Source: Cloacibacillus sp.
GTDB taxonomy: Bacteria; Synergistota; Synergistia; Synergistales; Synergistaceae
Assembly: GCF_020860125.1 (NCBI RefSeq)
Contig: NZ_JAJBUX010000069.1
Location: forward strand, 23,303 to 68,550
Length of the DNA stretch: 45,248 nucleotides
Direction: 5' to 3'
Below are positions 32,025-40,400 of this stretch, piece after piece. The notes under the pieces are model-generated. The model made no database searches. It had not been told where the DNA came from and worked only from the letters and a program-made list of their open reading frames with translations. Both the position numbers and the translations under genes were made by a program. How positions within the stretch are numbered: position 1 is the stretch's first letter; every line of letters starts with the position of its first letter.

Positions 32025-33398
32025 CTATTTCAGACGCTTGTTGATCTCAGCACAAAGCTCCTCTTTGGTCGGCACGATATTGTCAAATACGACTTCGTTA
32101 TTGATGAGCATTGTCGGTAATGTAGAAACACCTAGCTTCTGCGTCCTGCGTATACCTGAAAGGCTTTTAATCAGAGTCTCTCTCCATATGATTCTGCCGT
32201 TAAAAAGCGGCTCCACAGACCTTACCGACTCCACCATGTATTGACACGGCGCACAGCCTTCTGAGTCGAGTGTGACGATCTCAATAAAGATTTTCCCATC
32301 TTCAGTTTTGACATCATCGTCTTCTTCCTCTGAATCGGCACATTGTTTAAGTGCCTCTTCCAGCGAAAGGAATCCAGAGTTCTTTTCCGGCACGACGCCA
32401 TCCTGTACATAATTTCCTACCGCCTCAAGATTATAGAACGGGGTGTCAAATGGGAGGTCGCACCCCGGAGAAAGGATGTAACCGCGTTTACCTCCAATGG
32501 CGATACGCTCCGCAGCCTCCTTGACGCACTCCTCCGGCGAACCGAAAAGCAGCGTCGTCGTAAGTGCCATATTGCCCTCAAAACAGACATTGTATTTATC
32601 GGCCAACCCTGCCACCATCGCAAGGTCTACCTGTTCGTCGAACGCGATGCCATCAGGTCTGCACTGCATCATCAGCTCGATATTTTTTGTGGCGTTGCCA
32701 CAGCAAAAAAGAGTTATAATACCGCCGCGTTCATGAACCGCGTTTACAAGAGGCTCAATCGTCGGAGTGACGAAGCGTTTAAAGTGCCGCGGAGAAATTT
32801 GGCTTGTCATAGGATCGACAACGGCGACCGCATGTGCCCCAGTCTCGAGGTACCACTCTGACATCTTCATTGAGATACCGGAACAATAAGCCAATAACTC
32901 CTTCGCATAATCCGGATTCTCGATCATACCCGTAAGAAAAGAACTTCCAGCCAGGTGCATCGCCAACGTAAAAGGGCCGCAGATGAGGGCAAAGACCGCC
33001 GTTGTATCACCTATTTCGCTAACGATTTTTTTCGTAGCTTCAAGACATAGAGGAATACGTCCTTTATCCTTTGTAAATTCAGGCAGAGAGTTAATATCGC
33101 CGCCATTTTCAAGAACATGCCCCACTACCGCAGGAGGATTTTTACGCGCCCATTTAAGCGAACATCCCAACACCTCCGCTTCTACCTGCAGATCAAAGAC
33201 AGAACATACGCCGTCGGCGCGGTAGCGTTCTGCGGCAGCTACAACCCCCTTAACGATGGCGTCAGAATCTTTTAAAAAACTTTCAGCATCCATATCAACC
33301 AAGCGTGCGACGTGCACTCCCGTAAACGGCACCCAGGGTACTCGCTCTACCTCGCGAAAACGAAGGGCATTCATTACGAGTTCTTTTCCGCTCGCCAT
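32025..33398 (-). CDS. UroD/MtaA-like methyltransferase fused to a C-terminal thioredoxin-like domain
   Basis: A 457-residue protein. Residues 1-345 have the uroporphyrinogen-decarboxylase/MtaA fold: NALRFREVERVPWVPF, GPFTLAMHLAGSSF, ISPRHFKRFVTPTIEPL and SPGCDLPFDTPFYNLEAV. A short acidic linker (355-363) leads to a thioredoxin-like domain (370-457) with Cys382-x-x-Cys385 (GCAPCQY) and the cis-proline segment STLPTM. MtaA-type proteins take the methyl group from a methyl-corrinoid using a His-x-Cys...Cys zinc site. Here the equivalent is Phe231-Cys232-Cys233 ... Cys313, so the His is missing. It is the first gene of operon 1, with GGGGAG before ATG 33398. It may transfer the methyl group or act in redox repair of the corrinoid. 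Confidence 0.9.
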   Translation of the reverse strand: MASGKELVMNALRFREVERVPWVPFTGVHVARLVDMDAESFLKDSDAIVKGVVAAAERYRADGVCSVFDLQVEAEVLGCSLKWARKNPPAVVGHVLENGGDINSLPEFTKDKGRIPLCLEATKKIVSEIGDTTAVFALICGPFTLAMHLAGSSFLTGMIENPDYAKELLAYCSGISMKMSEWYLETGAHAVAVVDPMTSQISPRHFKRFVTPTIEPLVNAVHERGGIITLFCCGNATKNIELMMQCRPDGIAFDEQVDLAMVAGLADKYNVCFEGNMALTTTLLFGSPEECVKEAAERIAIGGKRGYILSPGCDLPFDTPFYNLEAVGNYVQDGVVPEKNSGFLSLEEALKQCADSEEEDDDVKTEDGKIFIEIVTLDSEGCAPCQYMVESVRSVEPLFNGRIIWRETLIKSLSGIRRTQKLGVSTLPTMLINNEVVFDNIVPTKEELCAEINKRLK

Positions 33399-33423
33399 TC
33401 CACTTTCTCCCCTTTCTTTTATT

Positions 33424-33468
33424 GAAATTAATTCTACAAATAAATTAATAAGAAATTATTTCTACAAA
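33424..33468. promoter_or_regulatory. Paired direct repeats, candidate RpiR operators of operon 1
   Basis: GAAATTAATTCTACAAA (33424-33440) and GAAATTATTTCTACAAA (33452-33468) differ at one base and are 28 bases apart start to start. Within the second, GAAATTATTTC is a perfect 11-base palindrome. Both lie at and just downstream of the inferred start of operon 1, in the region shared with the RpiR gene. Confidence 0.65.
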
Positions 33469-33469
33469 A

Positions 33470-33497
33470 ATTATATTATACTATTTCTCTTTGTCAA
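33470..33497 (-). promoter_or_regulatory. Consensus sigma-70 promoter of methyltransferase operon 1
   Basis: On the minus strand TTGACA (33497-33492) and TATAAT (33475-33470) are both perfect and 16 bases apart. The inferred start near 33463 lies inside the first operator repeat, about 65 bases before the UroD-Trx ATG. Confidence 0.8.
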
Positions 33498-33737
33498 TAT
33501 ATGTTTTGAAAATTTATTCCTATTTTCCCCTATCATATATTTTTATATAAAAATAAATAAAATTAAGGATTAAGTACATATGCAAACCATAGCGCTTCGT
33601 ATAAAAGATAAGACATTGCGCGGCATACAGTTCAATATATATCGCAATGGCTCAAAAATTATAATATAATTACCGCTACATAATCGTTTTATGTTATAGT
33701 TTTTGTATTCTTCATGCGGATATCGGGGTGATATTAA
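33498..33737. other. Divergent intergenic region between operon 1 and the RpiR gene
   Basis: Together with the promoter and operators to its left this makes a 339-base gap. The rest is AT-rich and carries no open frame with a family motif. A TATAGT near 33,696 on the plus strand, about 40 bases before the RpiR start, is a possible -10 box, without a good -35. I saw no cobalamin riboswitch consensus. Confidence 0.5.
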
Positions 33738-34607
33738 ATGGTAAGCGATAAAATAATGGAGGCGTTGCCCAAATTAACGAAAAAGCAGGCCACTCTTGGA
33801 AGGTATATTTGTGAAAATCTGTATGCAGCAGCCCTTATGAATGCTCCCATGATTGCAAAACAGGCAGGGGTAAGCGAGGCTACGCTGACGCGTTTTGTCT
33901 ACACTTTAGGATATTCCAGTTTTTCAGAGTTTCTGCTGGATCTGCGCAGACAGACACAAGAATCCAACCTCAATAACCCTTTTCGCCAAGAACAATACGG
34001 GCGCAAGGACCGGCCTGTATATAAACGTGTTTTCGAGTTGGAAAAAAGCCTGATGGACGAGACTTTAAACACAATAGATCCTGATGTTTTTGAAACCTGC
34101 GTCGACAAGATAGCCACCGCAGATCAAATTTTACTGATTGGTGGACCGACGCACTCTTTTTTGACAGATTACCTAACAAACTTCCTGCCGCTTTTTCACG
34201 ATAATGTCAAGGCCGCACATTCTCTTGACATGCCTTTTTTCGGGGCGTTGGAGTCGCTGACGGAAAAGTCCGTAGCCATTGTCCTGAGCTATCCGCGATA
34301 TCCCGTTGAGACACAAAAAATGCTGGAGGCCGTCACAAGCAGAGGCATAACGACCATAGGTATCACCGACAGCAGGTTTTCTCCCATCATCAGATACTGT
34401 ACCCACTACCTGTTAACACCACAGAGGTATTTGATGATTTTCGTCGACCCCAACGCACCAGCAATCACGCTGATGCACGCGTTACTCGTAGCCATCTACC
34501 AGAAAAATGAGGCATATATAAAGAAACGCCTCAACAACTACGAAAAAACAATTATTTCGTCCGATATGTTCGTATTTAAAGACTATAACTTCATGAGTAA
34601 GCTGTAA
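33738..34607 (+). CDS. RpiR-family transcriptional regulator of the methyltransferase operons
   Basis: A 289-residue protein, plus strand. The N-terminal RpiR helix-turn-helix domain covers residues 5-80 (LTKKQATLGRYICENLYAAA; AKQAGVSEATLTRFVYTLGY). A SIS-like domain follows from about 125 to 250 (LLIGGPTHSFLTDYL, VLSYPRYPVETQKMLEAV). The SIS serine loop is altered (SYPRYP in place of SxSGxT), so the ligand may not be a phosphosugar. It stands between two leftward corrinoid operons, divergent from operon 1 and convergent with the end of operon 2. Palindromes at both operon promoters make it the likely local regulator. GGGGTG lies 8 bases before ATG 33738. Confidence 0.9.
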   Translation: MVSDKIMEALPKLTKKQATLGRYICENLYAAALMNAPMIAKQAGVSEATLTRFVYTLGYSSFSEFLLDLRRQTQESNLNNPFRQEQYGRKDRPVYKRVFELEKSLMDETLNTIDPDVFETCVDKIATADQILLIGGPTHSFLTDYLTNFLPLFHDNVKAAHSLDMPFFGALESLTEKSVAIVLSYPRYPVETQKMLEAVTSRGITTIGITDSRFSPIIRYCTHYLLTPQRYLMIFVDPNAPAITLMHALLVAIYQKNEAYIKKRLNNYEKTIISSDMFVFKDYNFMSKL

Positions 34608-34627
34608 ACAAAAAATATCATGCTTCA

Positions 34628-34642
34628 TTTGCTGACAGCAAA
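34628..34642. repeat. Small inverted repeat between convergent genes
   Basis: TTTGCT (34628-34633) and AGCAAA (34637-34642) pair around GAC in the 70-base gap between the ends of the RpiR gene and operon 2. No U-run follows on either strand, so it is at best a weak terminator. Confidence 0.3.
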
Positions 34643-34677
34643 GATTGGCGTTGGCTTTTACTGTGGCAAACTGTTTC

Positions 34678-35382
34678 CTATTCCACGTTTTCTCTTCGCC
34701 ACAGGCATTCATCTCTTCGAGGACATTCGTGACACATAGAGCCAACTTTATTCTCCGAGTAATCCGCACCAAGCCCAATAACTGCGGAATTTGAAATATG
34801 AGGGACTAAAAATGTGGCTTCATTTAATTCTAAGCCAATTTTTTCGCCATGGCCAAGTCGGTAAAGATCACGCTGTCCGTCCACACCCCATCCATTAACA
34901 GAACCTGGCTGCATCGAGGGCCCCACACCACAGCCTATTTTCTCCGCCATCGACTCTACGTACTTTCTAGCGTTGCTGGAAACCTCTGCTAGAGCCTGCA
35001 CACCTATAAGATCAAGGCAATACATCATAAGATAATCTTTTTTCTGTGAATAATCCTGCATAAGCACAACGAGTCCTGAGCCGACTGTGTTAAGTACTAC
35101 AGCAACTTTTTCCGCCGGAACAAGGTACCCAGCCCTGGGGCCGATTAAGAGTTTTTCTTTAGCACCTCCGCCAAGTGACAACATCAGACATCCATCTAGA
35201 AGATCAATTTTTTCATAAACTTCTATCACAGACTGCATATGAAGAGCGGGTAATCCCTCTTTGTAAGCACGCTCAGCAGTCACTACCATATCTTCTGAGG
35301 AAGATTTTCTGCGTCCTTTTGAAAGTCTTGCCAGTATATCCTGCCAATTAAACGACACTTTATCTAGATTAATTATTTCCAT
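34678..35382 (-). CDS. MetH-activation-domain-like corrinoid accessory protein, copy 2
   Basis: A 234-residue paralogue of the protein at 22951-23664, with long identical runs in the C-terminal half (GCGVGPSMQPGSVNGW, GQRDLYRLGHGEKIGLELN, PHISNSAVIGLG). The same terminal cysteine motif is present, MCHEC-PRRDEC-LWRREN. The central region resembles the AdoMet-binding activation domain of methionine synthase, which supports reductive reactivation of corrinoid. It is last in operon 2, 20 bases after the HyuA-like gene. I take ATG 35382 with GGAG 9 bases upstream. The codon before it is a TTG that could also be read as a start but has no better spacing. Confidence 0.82.
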   Translation of the reverse strand: MEIINLDKVSFNWQDILARLSKGRRKSSSEDMVVTAERAYKEGLPALHMQSVIEVYEKIDLLDGCLMLSLGGGAKEKLLIGPRAGYLVPAEKVAVVLNTVGSGLVVLMQDYSQKKDYLMMYCLDLIGVQALAEVSSNARKYVESMAEKIGCGVGPSMQPGSVNGWGVDGQRDLYRLGHGEKIGLELNEATFLVPHISNSAVIGLGADYSENKVGSMCHECPRRDECLWRRENVE

Positions 35383-35402
35383 CAACTTTCTCTCCTTCCA
35401 TA

Positions 35403-37394
35403 TTACACATTTGATACGGCAGCGTTTTCTTCACACACTTTAAAAACCAGTTCAGTCCATATATGCACACTGTTTCCGCCCGTGGATATTATTTCATCGT
35501 TCCGCTCGTATTCAATATGTGGAACCATGGCGCCTGCCTTCAGTGAACGCTCTCGAAGCCATGGAATCATCACCTCAAGCGTATAAAAAACTGCCTTTTC
35601 CACATCTTCAAAATCTTCAATATCAAATGGGAGATGAGCTCTAAATCGGCCACCGCCTATGGGGTTTATCCAAACAGTATAATTGAGTAAAAATGTCCCT
35701 GCGGCCGCCCCAACAGCGCCGGTAACCTCAGAGAACTCCGGAAGACTGAATTCACACCCCAGAACTGCAGCGGTATCCTTTATGAAGGCCCATGACGGCG
35801 CTCCGGCACCAATCAGTATACCGTCAAGTTCAAACCTGATTTGAGGACCTCTGGACTTGTCATTATATAGGGAATCAGAAATTAGATTACCGGCGCCGCT
35901 GTCACTGCTGATCTCCCTGCCGCTTCGCTCAAAACTTTTACATAATACGTTATATGCTATATGGTGAATGATCGTCTTATATACATCCTCTGAGAAAGAT
36001 AATAAGTCCTCCCCTTTTGCAAGAGTCTCCGCTCCTGAACACGCAGCGGAAATATTCCACTTTTTTAGTTTGCCCAGAACATGAAGCATATCTGTCGGCG
36101 TAAAACCTCCAAAGGATATGAGCCCTCGTTCTTCCATACTTTCCAGACGCTTCAGTCCAACACTAAACAACCGTTCGCCTGTCAGCAACTCCTGAGCAGC
36201 CATTGGACCACCTTCGAGTTTTTTGGCAATCACACGTTCAAAGTCATCACAAAACGCTCCGTCATTGGAAGGAAAGACAATCAGTGGCTCATCAGCAAAT
36301 CTGAGGTCATCTATTGTTTCAACTCCACCCACATAACTTTTCATAAAGCAGCGACAGAGTGGACAGACCCTGCGGGGACCGATAGTAATCCTGTCATTCC
36401 GCCCTCTACCGTATATACGGCTATCCCCTCCAAGGCCAAATGTGTAAATATCTATCGTTTTAATCAACGTTTTGTGGCTGCCTATGGTTGCGCCTTCGGT
36501 TCTCTGTGCCGGCGCGCCGTTTGCATCAAGATAAATAACATCCGTTGTCGTTCCTCCGATGTCCACAACCCATGATGGTTTGCCAAATTTACCGGCACAC
36601 ACCAAATGACTGGCCCCTACCGCGCTCGCAGCCGGACCGGATAATATACTCTCGATAGGATGTAATTTGGCCCAATCAAGTCCAACTAACGTTCCGTCGC
36701 TCTTTACTACGGAAATAGGAGCGACAATTCCTTCATTCCTGAACACCTTTTCAACAGATTCAAAAAGATCCATTATAATTGGAATCAGATTGGCGTTTAA
36801 TGATGCTGTCACAGCCCTTAGCATCGCGTCGAGGTCAGATGACAGTTCATGTCCGCAGGTTACATACTTACCATTGAACATCGAACAGATAAGCTCACGT
36901 ACTCTAAGTTCATGTGACGGGTTGCGCACAGAAAAAAAAGCTGAGACAGCAACAGACTCAGCGTGAGGAATATTTTCTTTCAGCCACGGGACAAGAGTTT
37001 CAATATCCAAAGCAGCCTTCTCGTTCCCTTTCATATCATGGCCACCACTTACCGCAATAATTCTCTCAGTGGGAAAGACGCCGTTTCGTCTTGCAGCACT
37101 CACCCTTTCAACGTCATAGCCAATAAGAATCAGCGCTGTTTCACGAATCTTATTTTCGACCAAAGCATTTGTGGCAAAAGTTGTTGCAAGACTTATTGAC
37201 CTTATATCATTAGAAGCGAAATTTTTAAGGAGTTGCTTCAATCCATTTTTTATTGTATCTGCCATGTTTTCTTTGTCGGTAGGAACTTTTACAAAATCTT
37301 CCACCGAGAGTTCTTTCTCTGATAAGAGAACCAAATCAGTAAAGGTACCTCCCGCGTCAATGCCTAATATTTTACCGTGAATCTGACTGCCCAT
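35403..37394 (-). CDS. Hydantoinase/oxoprolinase-family (HyuA-like) ASKHA ATPase, copy 2
   Basis: A 663-residue paralogue of the protein at 25331-27340. Motifs: GIDAGGTFTDLVL (11-23), LHPIESILSGPAASAVGASH, VDIGGTTTDVIYL and ITIGPRRVCPLCRCF, the last a local Cys-rich stretch where copy 1 reads LLIGPRRVRSLCSAA. GGAGG before ATG 37394 sets the start, and the first 23 bases overlap the end of the EamA gene. In both operons a HyuA-like gene stands close to a MetH-activation-like gene, and neither operon has HyuB. Operon 2 has no RACo-like gene, so this ATPase may replace it or may depend on the one in operon 1. Confidence 0.88.
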   Translation of the reverse strand: MGSQIHGKILGIDAGGTFTDLVLLSEKELSVEDFVKVPTDKENMADTIKNGLKQLLKNFASNDIRSISLATTFATNALVENKIRETALILIGYDVERVSAARRNGVFPTERIIAVSGGHDMKGNEKAALDIETLVPWLKENIPHAESVAVSAFFSVRNPSHELRVRELICSMFNGKYVTCGHELSSDLDAMLRAVTASLNANLIPIIMDLFESVEKVFRNEGIVAPISVVKSDGTLVGLDWAKLHPIESILSGPAASAVGASHLVCAGKFGKPSWVVDIGGTTTDVIYLDANGAPAQRTEGATIGSHKTLIKTIDIYTFGLGGDSRIYGRGRNDRITIGPRRVCPLCRCFMKSYVGGVETIDDLRFADEPLIVFPSNDGAFCDDFERVIAKKLEGGPMAAQELLTGERLFSVGLKRLESMEERGLISFGGFTPTDMLHVLGKLKKWNISAACSGAETLAKGEDLLSFSEDVYKTIIHHIAYNVLCKSFERSGREISSDSGAGNLISDSLYNDKSRGPQIRFELDGILIGAGAPSWAFIKDTAAVLGCEFSLPEFSEVTGAVGAAAGTFLLNYTVWINPIGGGRFRAHLPFDIEDFEDVEKAVFYTLEVMIPWLRERSLKAGAMVPHIEYERNDEIISTGGNSVHIWTELVFKVCEENAAVSNV

Positions 37395-38358
37395 TCTTAT
37401 GACCTCCAGTGACGCCTCTGTTTTTTAACTGAATCGCGTACGTCAATTTGCGCAGTGAATCAATGAATCTTGTCCTTATGGCAGAACAACTTATCGCAAA
37501 AATAATGAGCACACAGCCCAAAATTTCTGCAGCCGTCGGAATCGCATCGATAAGTAAAAAGCCCAAGATGAAAACGACTACTATTTCAAATGACGTTATT
37601 ATACTCACAAAAGAGGCAGGAATATAGTTTAAGGCGGAATAAAAGAAAGCATATGCCACAAAAGTACTTGTGACAGCCTGAAATAACGTGATACTCAAGT
37701 ATTGAAACGTAAAATTAGCAACATCGGCCCAACCAATAAAAATAGTTTTACATATAAAAAGCCCTATGCCGCCGAACAAATTTGAAAAAAAGAGGAGTTT
37801 ATACTGGTCGATACGTTCTGCTTGCGCTCTTTTTCTTGTAAAAAATACCAACGACGTTATGCCGCATACGGACACACATCCCCACAGAATGCCGGATGTC
37901 GGCATTTCTTCAAGATGCGGGACGCCAGCGCCGACCACCGCAACATATACTCCACAGAGAATGAGGATGCCTGAAAAAATATCTCCCCGTCGTGGTTTTT
38001 CATGTGCAAAATATAATGACGTGATTGATGTGAATAATGGAAAAGTATAATGAAGTATGATTGCCTCCGATGCAGAGAGATACTGCAGAGACATAGCGTA
38101 TCCTCCTGTATTGCATATTACAGAAAGAAATGAGGCAACTAAATAAAACTGTTCTTTTTCAAAAAATGCCTTTGTTAAACTTTCCTTTTTAAAAAATAAG
38201 AACCACACACCAAGCATACCTACTACGAAAGCGTTTCTTATAACCAAGGCGGACAATACATGTATATTGGCCGCCACCATTAATTTGGCGATGGGGCTTG
38301 CCACCCCCCAGAAAAACGTAGCCACTAAAACTAAAATTATACCTTTGAAATATTCCAT
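37372..38358 (-). CDS. EamA/DMT-family transporter
   Basis: A 328-residue membrane protein with ten hydrophobic helices in two EamA repeats. The first begins IILVLVATFFWGVASPIAKL and contains SASEAIILHYTFPLF. The second begins TSGILWGCVSVCGITSLVFF and contains YIPASFVSIITSFEIVVVFILGFLL-type sequence. DMT proteins export amino acids, amines or other metabolites. Its place in operon 2 suggests export of a product or import of the methylated substrate. No good ribosome site is visible before ATG 38358. The 3' end overlaps the HyuA-like gene by 23 bases. Confidence 0.88.
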   Translation of the reverse strand: MEYFKGIILVLVATFFWGVASPIAKLMVAANIHVLSALVIRNAFVVGMLGVWFLFFKKESLTKAFFEKEQFYLVASFLSVICNTGGYAMSLQYLSASEAIILHYTFPLFTSITSLYFAHEKPRRGDIFSGILILCGVYVAVVGAGVPHLEEMPTSGILWGCVSVCGITSLVFFTRKRAQAERIDQYKLLFFSNLFGGIGLFICKTIFIGWADVANFTFQYLSITLFQAVTSTFVAYAFFYSALNYIPASFVSIITSFEIVVVFILGFLLIDAIPTAAEILGCVLIIFAISCSAIRTRFIDSLRKLTYAIQLKNRGVTGGHKNGQSDSR

Positions 38359-38395
38359 CTCATATTTTTATATAAGCGGCATATTATCTAAGCAT

Positions 38396-38436
38396 AATGC
38401 GTAGAGATAATATTAACCATCTCATCCCTACGCATT
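38396..38436 (-). terminator. Intercistronic hairpin after the opine-dehydrogenase-like gene
   Basis: AATGCGTA (38396-38403) pairs with TACGCATT (38429-38436). Inside this, on the minus strand, GAGAT pairs with ATCTC. No U-run follows, so partial termination or message protection between the enzyme genes and the EamA/HyuA part is more likely than a full stop. Confidence 0.5.
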
Positions 38437-38452
38437 TATTAGAAAAATAAAC

Positions 38453-39694
38453 TTACTTCCGATAGTTTCCGTTGTTAAGATATTCCAGCAGATCCTCTTT
38501 GCTCATGTTGTCAATGCCTAGGTAAGCTAAGCTATATTTGCTGGTTTCGAAGAAACTCTTCTTATGCATCGCACCTGCAAGAATTATCATTGAATCAATG
38601 ACAGGCGTAGCTACACCATACTGAACGCCAAGATCATGATAGATCTTGCATCCAACCGGAACATCTTCCGTCAAGTAGCGATGGTTGATATTATTCGGAC
38701 CTAAATTGCCTTCGGTCGAAGGCTGATCCAACGGAAAGACAACGTTATCCTTTCCGTCTTTGTTAAGTCCCATATATTCCTGGGTCAAAACGCTGCGGCG
38801 TGAGAAGAAGGATTCATAGGAATAGGATGGGGTACCAACACCAATTGCCTTTGCGATGGCTTTCTCTTCTTCGTAGAATTGATACTGTACTTCGCAAATG
38901 GAAGGACATAAACCATGGCAGTACATCGAGTAACTGTTCTTATCGTAGCCCCCGAAGATTTTCCCCCAGTTCTCCATTGTCGACACGCCAAGAATCGTAG
39001 CGGGAACATGGATAACAGGGTTGATATTGGCAAAGCCTATATCCAGTACGGTATTTCCCGCCTCCGGACCGTTGCCCTGTGTCACGGCGTCGATGCAGGG
39101 CAGATATTTCGATGATTCAAGAAAATCATCGATATCAGACATTGGAAGAGAGGCGCCCCTCAGTGTAATCGCACGGTATTTTACACCAACATGCGGGAAG
39201 GCAAAGCCGTTGACATTTTCGATTCTGGTTCCATAAGGTGCTGATGACCATCCGCCGATTATCACTTTCTTCGTACATCCCATCTCACGCATAAGTTTGC
39301 GCAGCAGCAACGTGGCAAAATTATCGGTAAAGATATGAACGACCTGTCCATCTTCCAGGTAAGGAATGAGAGCCCGGAAAAATGGCTCATGAGCCATCGC
39401 AGGCGCAGCGACTACGATCAGCCCCGCTCCCTTTACCGCTTTTTCTATATCACTTGTTACAATATCAAAGAACGCGCGGCCGGAACGCTCAAAACAGTAC
39501 AGGTTACGCTGTACGCCATCAAGCAGAATGCCTGTCTTATCAATATTGGCAAGCGTCGTCTCGGCAAACGGCATCATGTCGTAAAGACGAACTTCGCGTC
39601 CAGCCAATTTTGCATCCGCCGCACAAGTCTTACCAACTGCTCCGCCGCCGAGAACCGCTATCGGCATATCTTTCAGATATTCCATTTTACTCAT
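38453..39694 (-). CDS. NAD/NADP octopine/nopaline (opine) dehydrogenase family protein
   Basis: A 413-residue protein. Residues 10-30 have a dinucleotide-binding start (PIAVLGGGAVGKTCAADAKL) and the Rossmann domain continues through GLIVVAAPAMAHEPF. The C-terminal octopine-dehydrogenase-like domain (about 200-380) contains NINPVIHVPATILG, the position of the family's catalytic His, and a helical cap. Family members reductively couple a keto acid with an amino acid, or reverse this. In a demethylation operon it might oxidise or cleave an N-carboxyalkyl amino acid. ATG 39694 has GGAGG 8 bases upstream. A frame to 39709 is less likely. It lies between the corrinoid protein and EamA genes. Confidence 0.83.
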   Translation of the reverse strand: MSKMEYLKDMPIAVLGGGAVGKTCAADAKLAGREVRLYDMMPFAETTLANIDKTGILLDGVQRNLYCFERSGRAFFDIVTSDIEKAVKGAGLIVVAAPAMAHEPFFRALIPYLEDGQVVHIFTDNFATLLLRKLMREMGCTKKVIIGGWSSAPYGTRIENVNGFAFPHVGVKYRAITLRGASLPMSDIDDFLESSKYLPCIDAVTQGNGPEAGNTVLDIGFANINPVIHVPATILGVSTMENWGKIFGGYDKNSYSMYCHGLCPSICEVQYQFYEEEKAIAKAIGVGTPSYSYESFFSRRSVLTQEYMGLNKDGKDNVVFPLDQPSTEGNLGPNNINHRYLTEDVPVGCKIYHDLGVQYGVATPVIDSMIILAGAMHKKSFFETSKYSLAYLGIDNMSKEDLLEYLNNGNYRK

Positions 39695-39725
39695 TACATG
39701 AACCTCCATAATTTAATTATGAGTT

Positions 39726-40367
39726 TTACTTTGAAACAGACAAAAGCTGTTTTGCTACCGTTACCGCCTCATTTGCATCAGAGGAGTAAAATCCGCCTAT
39801 TTTTTCCGCATACATTGGAGAAAGCGGGGCGCCTCCGACCATTACAGGCATCTTGTCGGTAAGCCCCTCTTCTTTAAGGGCATCTATTACATCCTTCATT
39901 GTGGCCATTGTTGTGGTCAACATCGCGGAAAGACCTACGATATCAGGCTTAATTTCCTTAACCTTCGCAACAATTTCCGCGGCTGGTATATCCACACCAA
40001 TATTGATCACTTCAAAACCGGCCCCCTCAAGCATCATTCCCACCAATTTAATACCGATATCATGAAGGTCGCCTTCAACCGTCACCATTAGAATTTTTGC
40101 CGACGGTTCTGCACCCGCCGCAAGCAACAAAGGTTTGATAATTTCGACGCCAGCCTGCATTGCCTTCGCGGATACCAACACTTCTGGAACGAACATCTCC
40201 CCGTCTTTGAACAGAACGCTGACCTCATCCATACCAGCAAGCAGACCATCGTTTAATATTTCCTTTGCCGGTATCCCTTCGTCAACTGCTTTCTGTACAT
40301 TTGTCTTTACAGTACTGACAGCCCCATCTACTAATGCCTCGGCAATCATTTCCAGTATCTGGCTCAT
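39726..40367 (-). CDS. Corrinoid methyl-carrier protein (MtgC/MttC-like), copy 2
   Basis: A 213-residue protein with a helical cap domain and a B12-binding domain. The base-off cobalt ligand motif is DLHDIG (100-105, His102). SAMLTTTM and GGAPLSPMYAEKIGG form the corrin-contacting loops. It would shuttle a methyl group from the MttB-family enzyme encoded 33 bases upstream. GGAGAG before ATG 40367 is the ribosome site. It is clearly diverged from the operon 1 carrier, consistent with pairing to its own methyltransferase. No second (acceptor) methyltransferase is encoded in operon 2. Confidence 0.95.
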   Translation of the reverse strand: MSQILEMIAEALVDGAVSTVKTNVQKAVDEGIPAKEILNDGLLAGMDEVSVLFKDGEMFVPEVLVSAKAMQAGVEIIKPLLLAAGAEPSAKILMVTVEGDLHDIGIKLVGMMLEGAGFEVINIGVDIPAAEIVAKVKEIKPDIVGLSAMLTTTMATMKDVIDALKEEGLTDKMPVMVGGAPLSPMYAEKIGGFYSSDANEAVTVAKQLLSVSK

Positions 40368-40400
40368 CTTGATCTCTCCTTAAATCTAATTTTTTAATGT

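Noticed and set aside
33399..33737. Cobalamin riboswitch before operon 1 or operon 2
   Set aside because: The B12-box-like conserved core and expected size of structure were not seen. The regions are short, AT-rich and better explained by promoter and operators.
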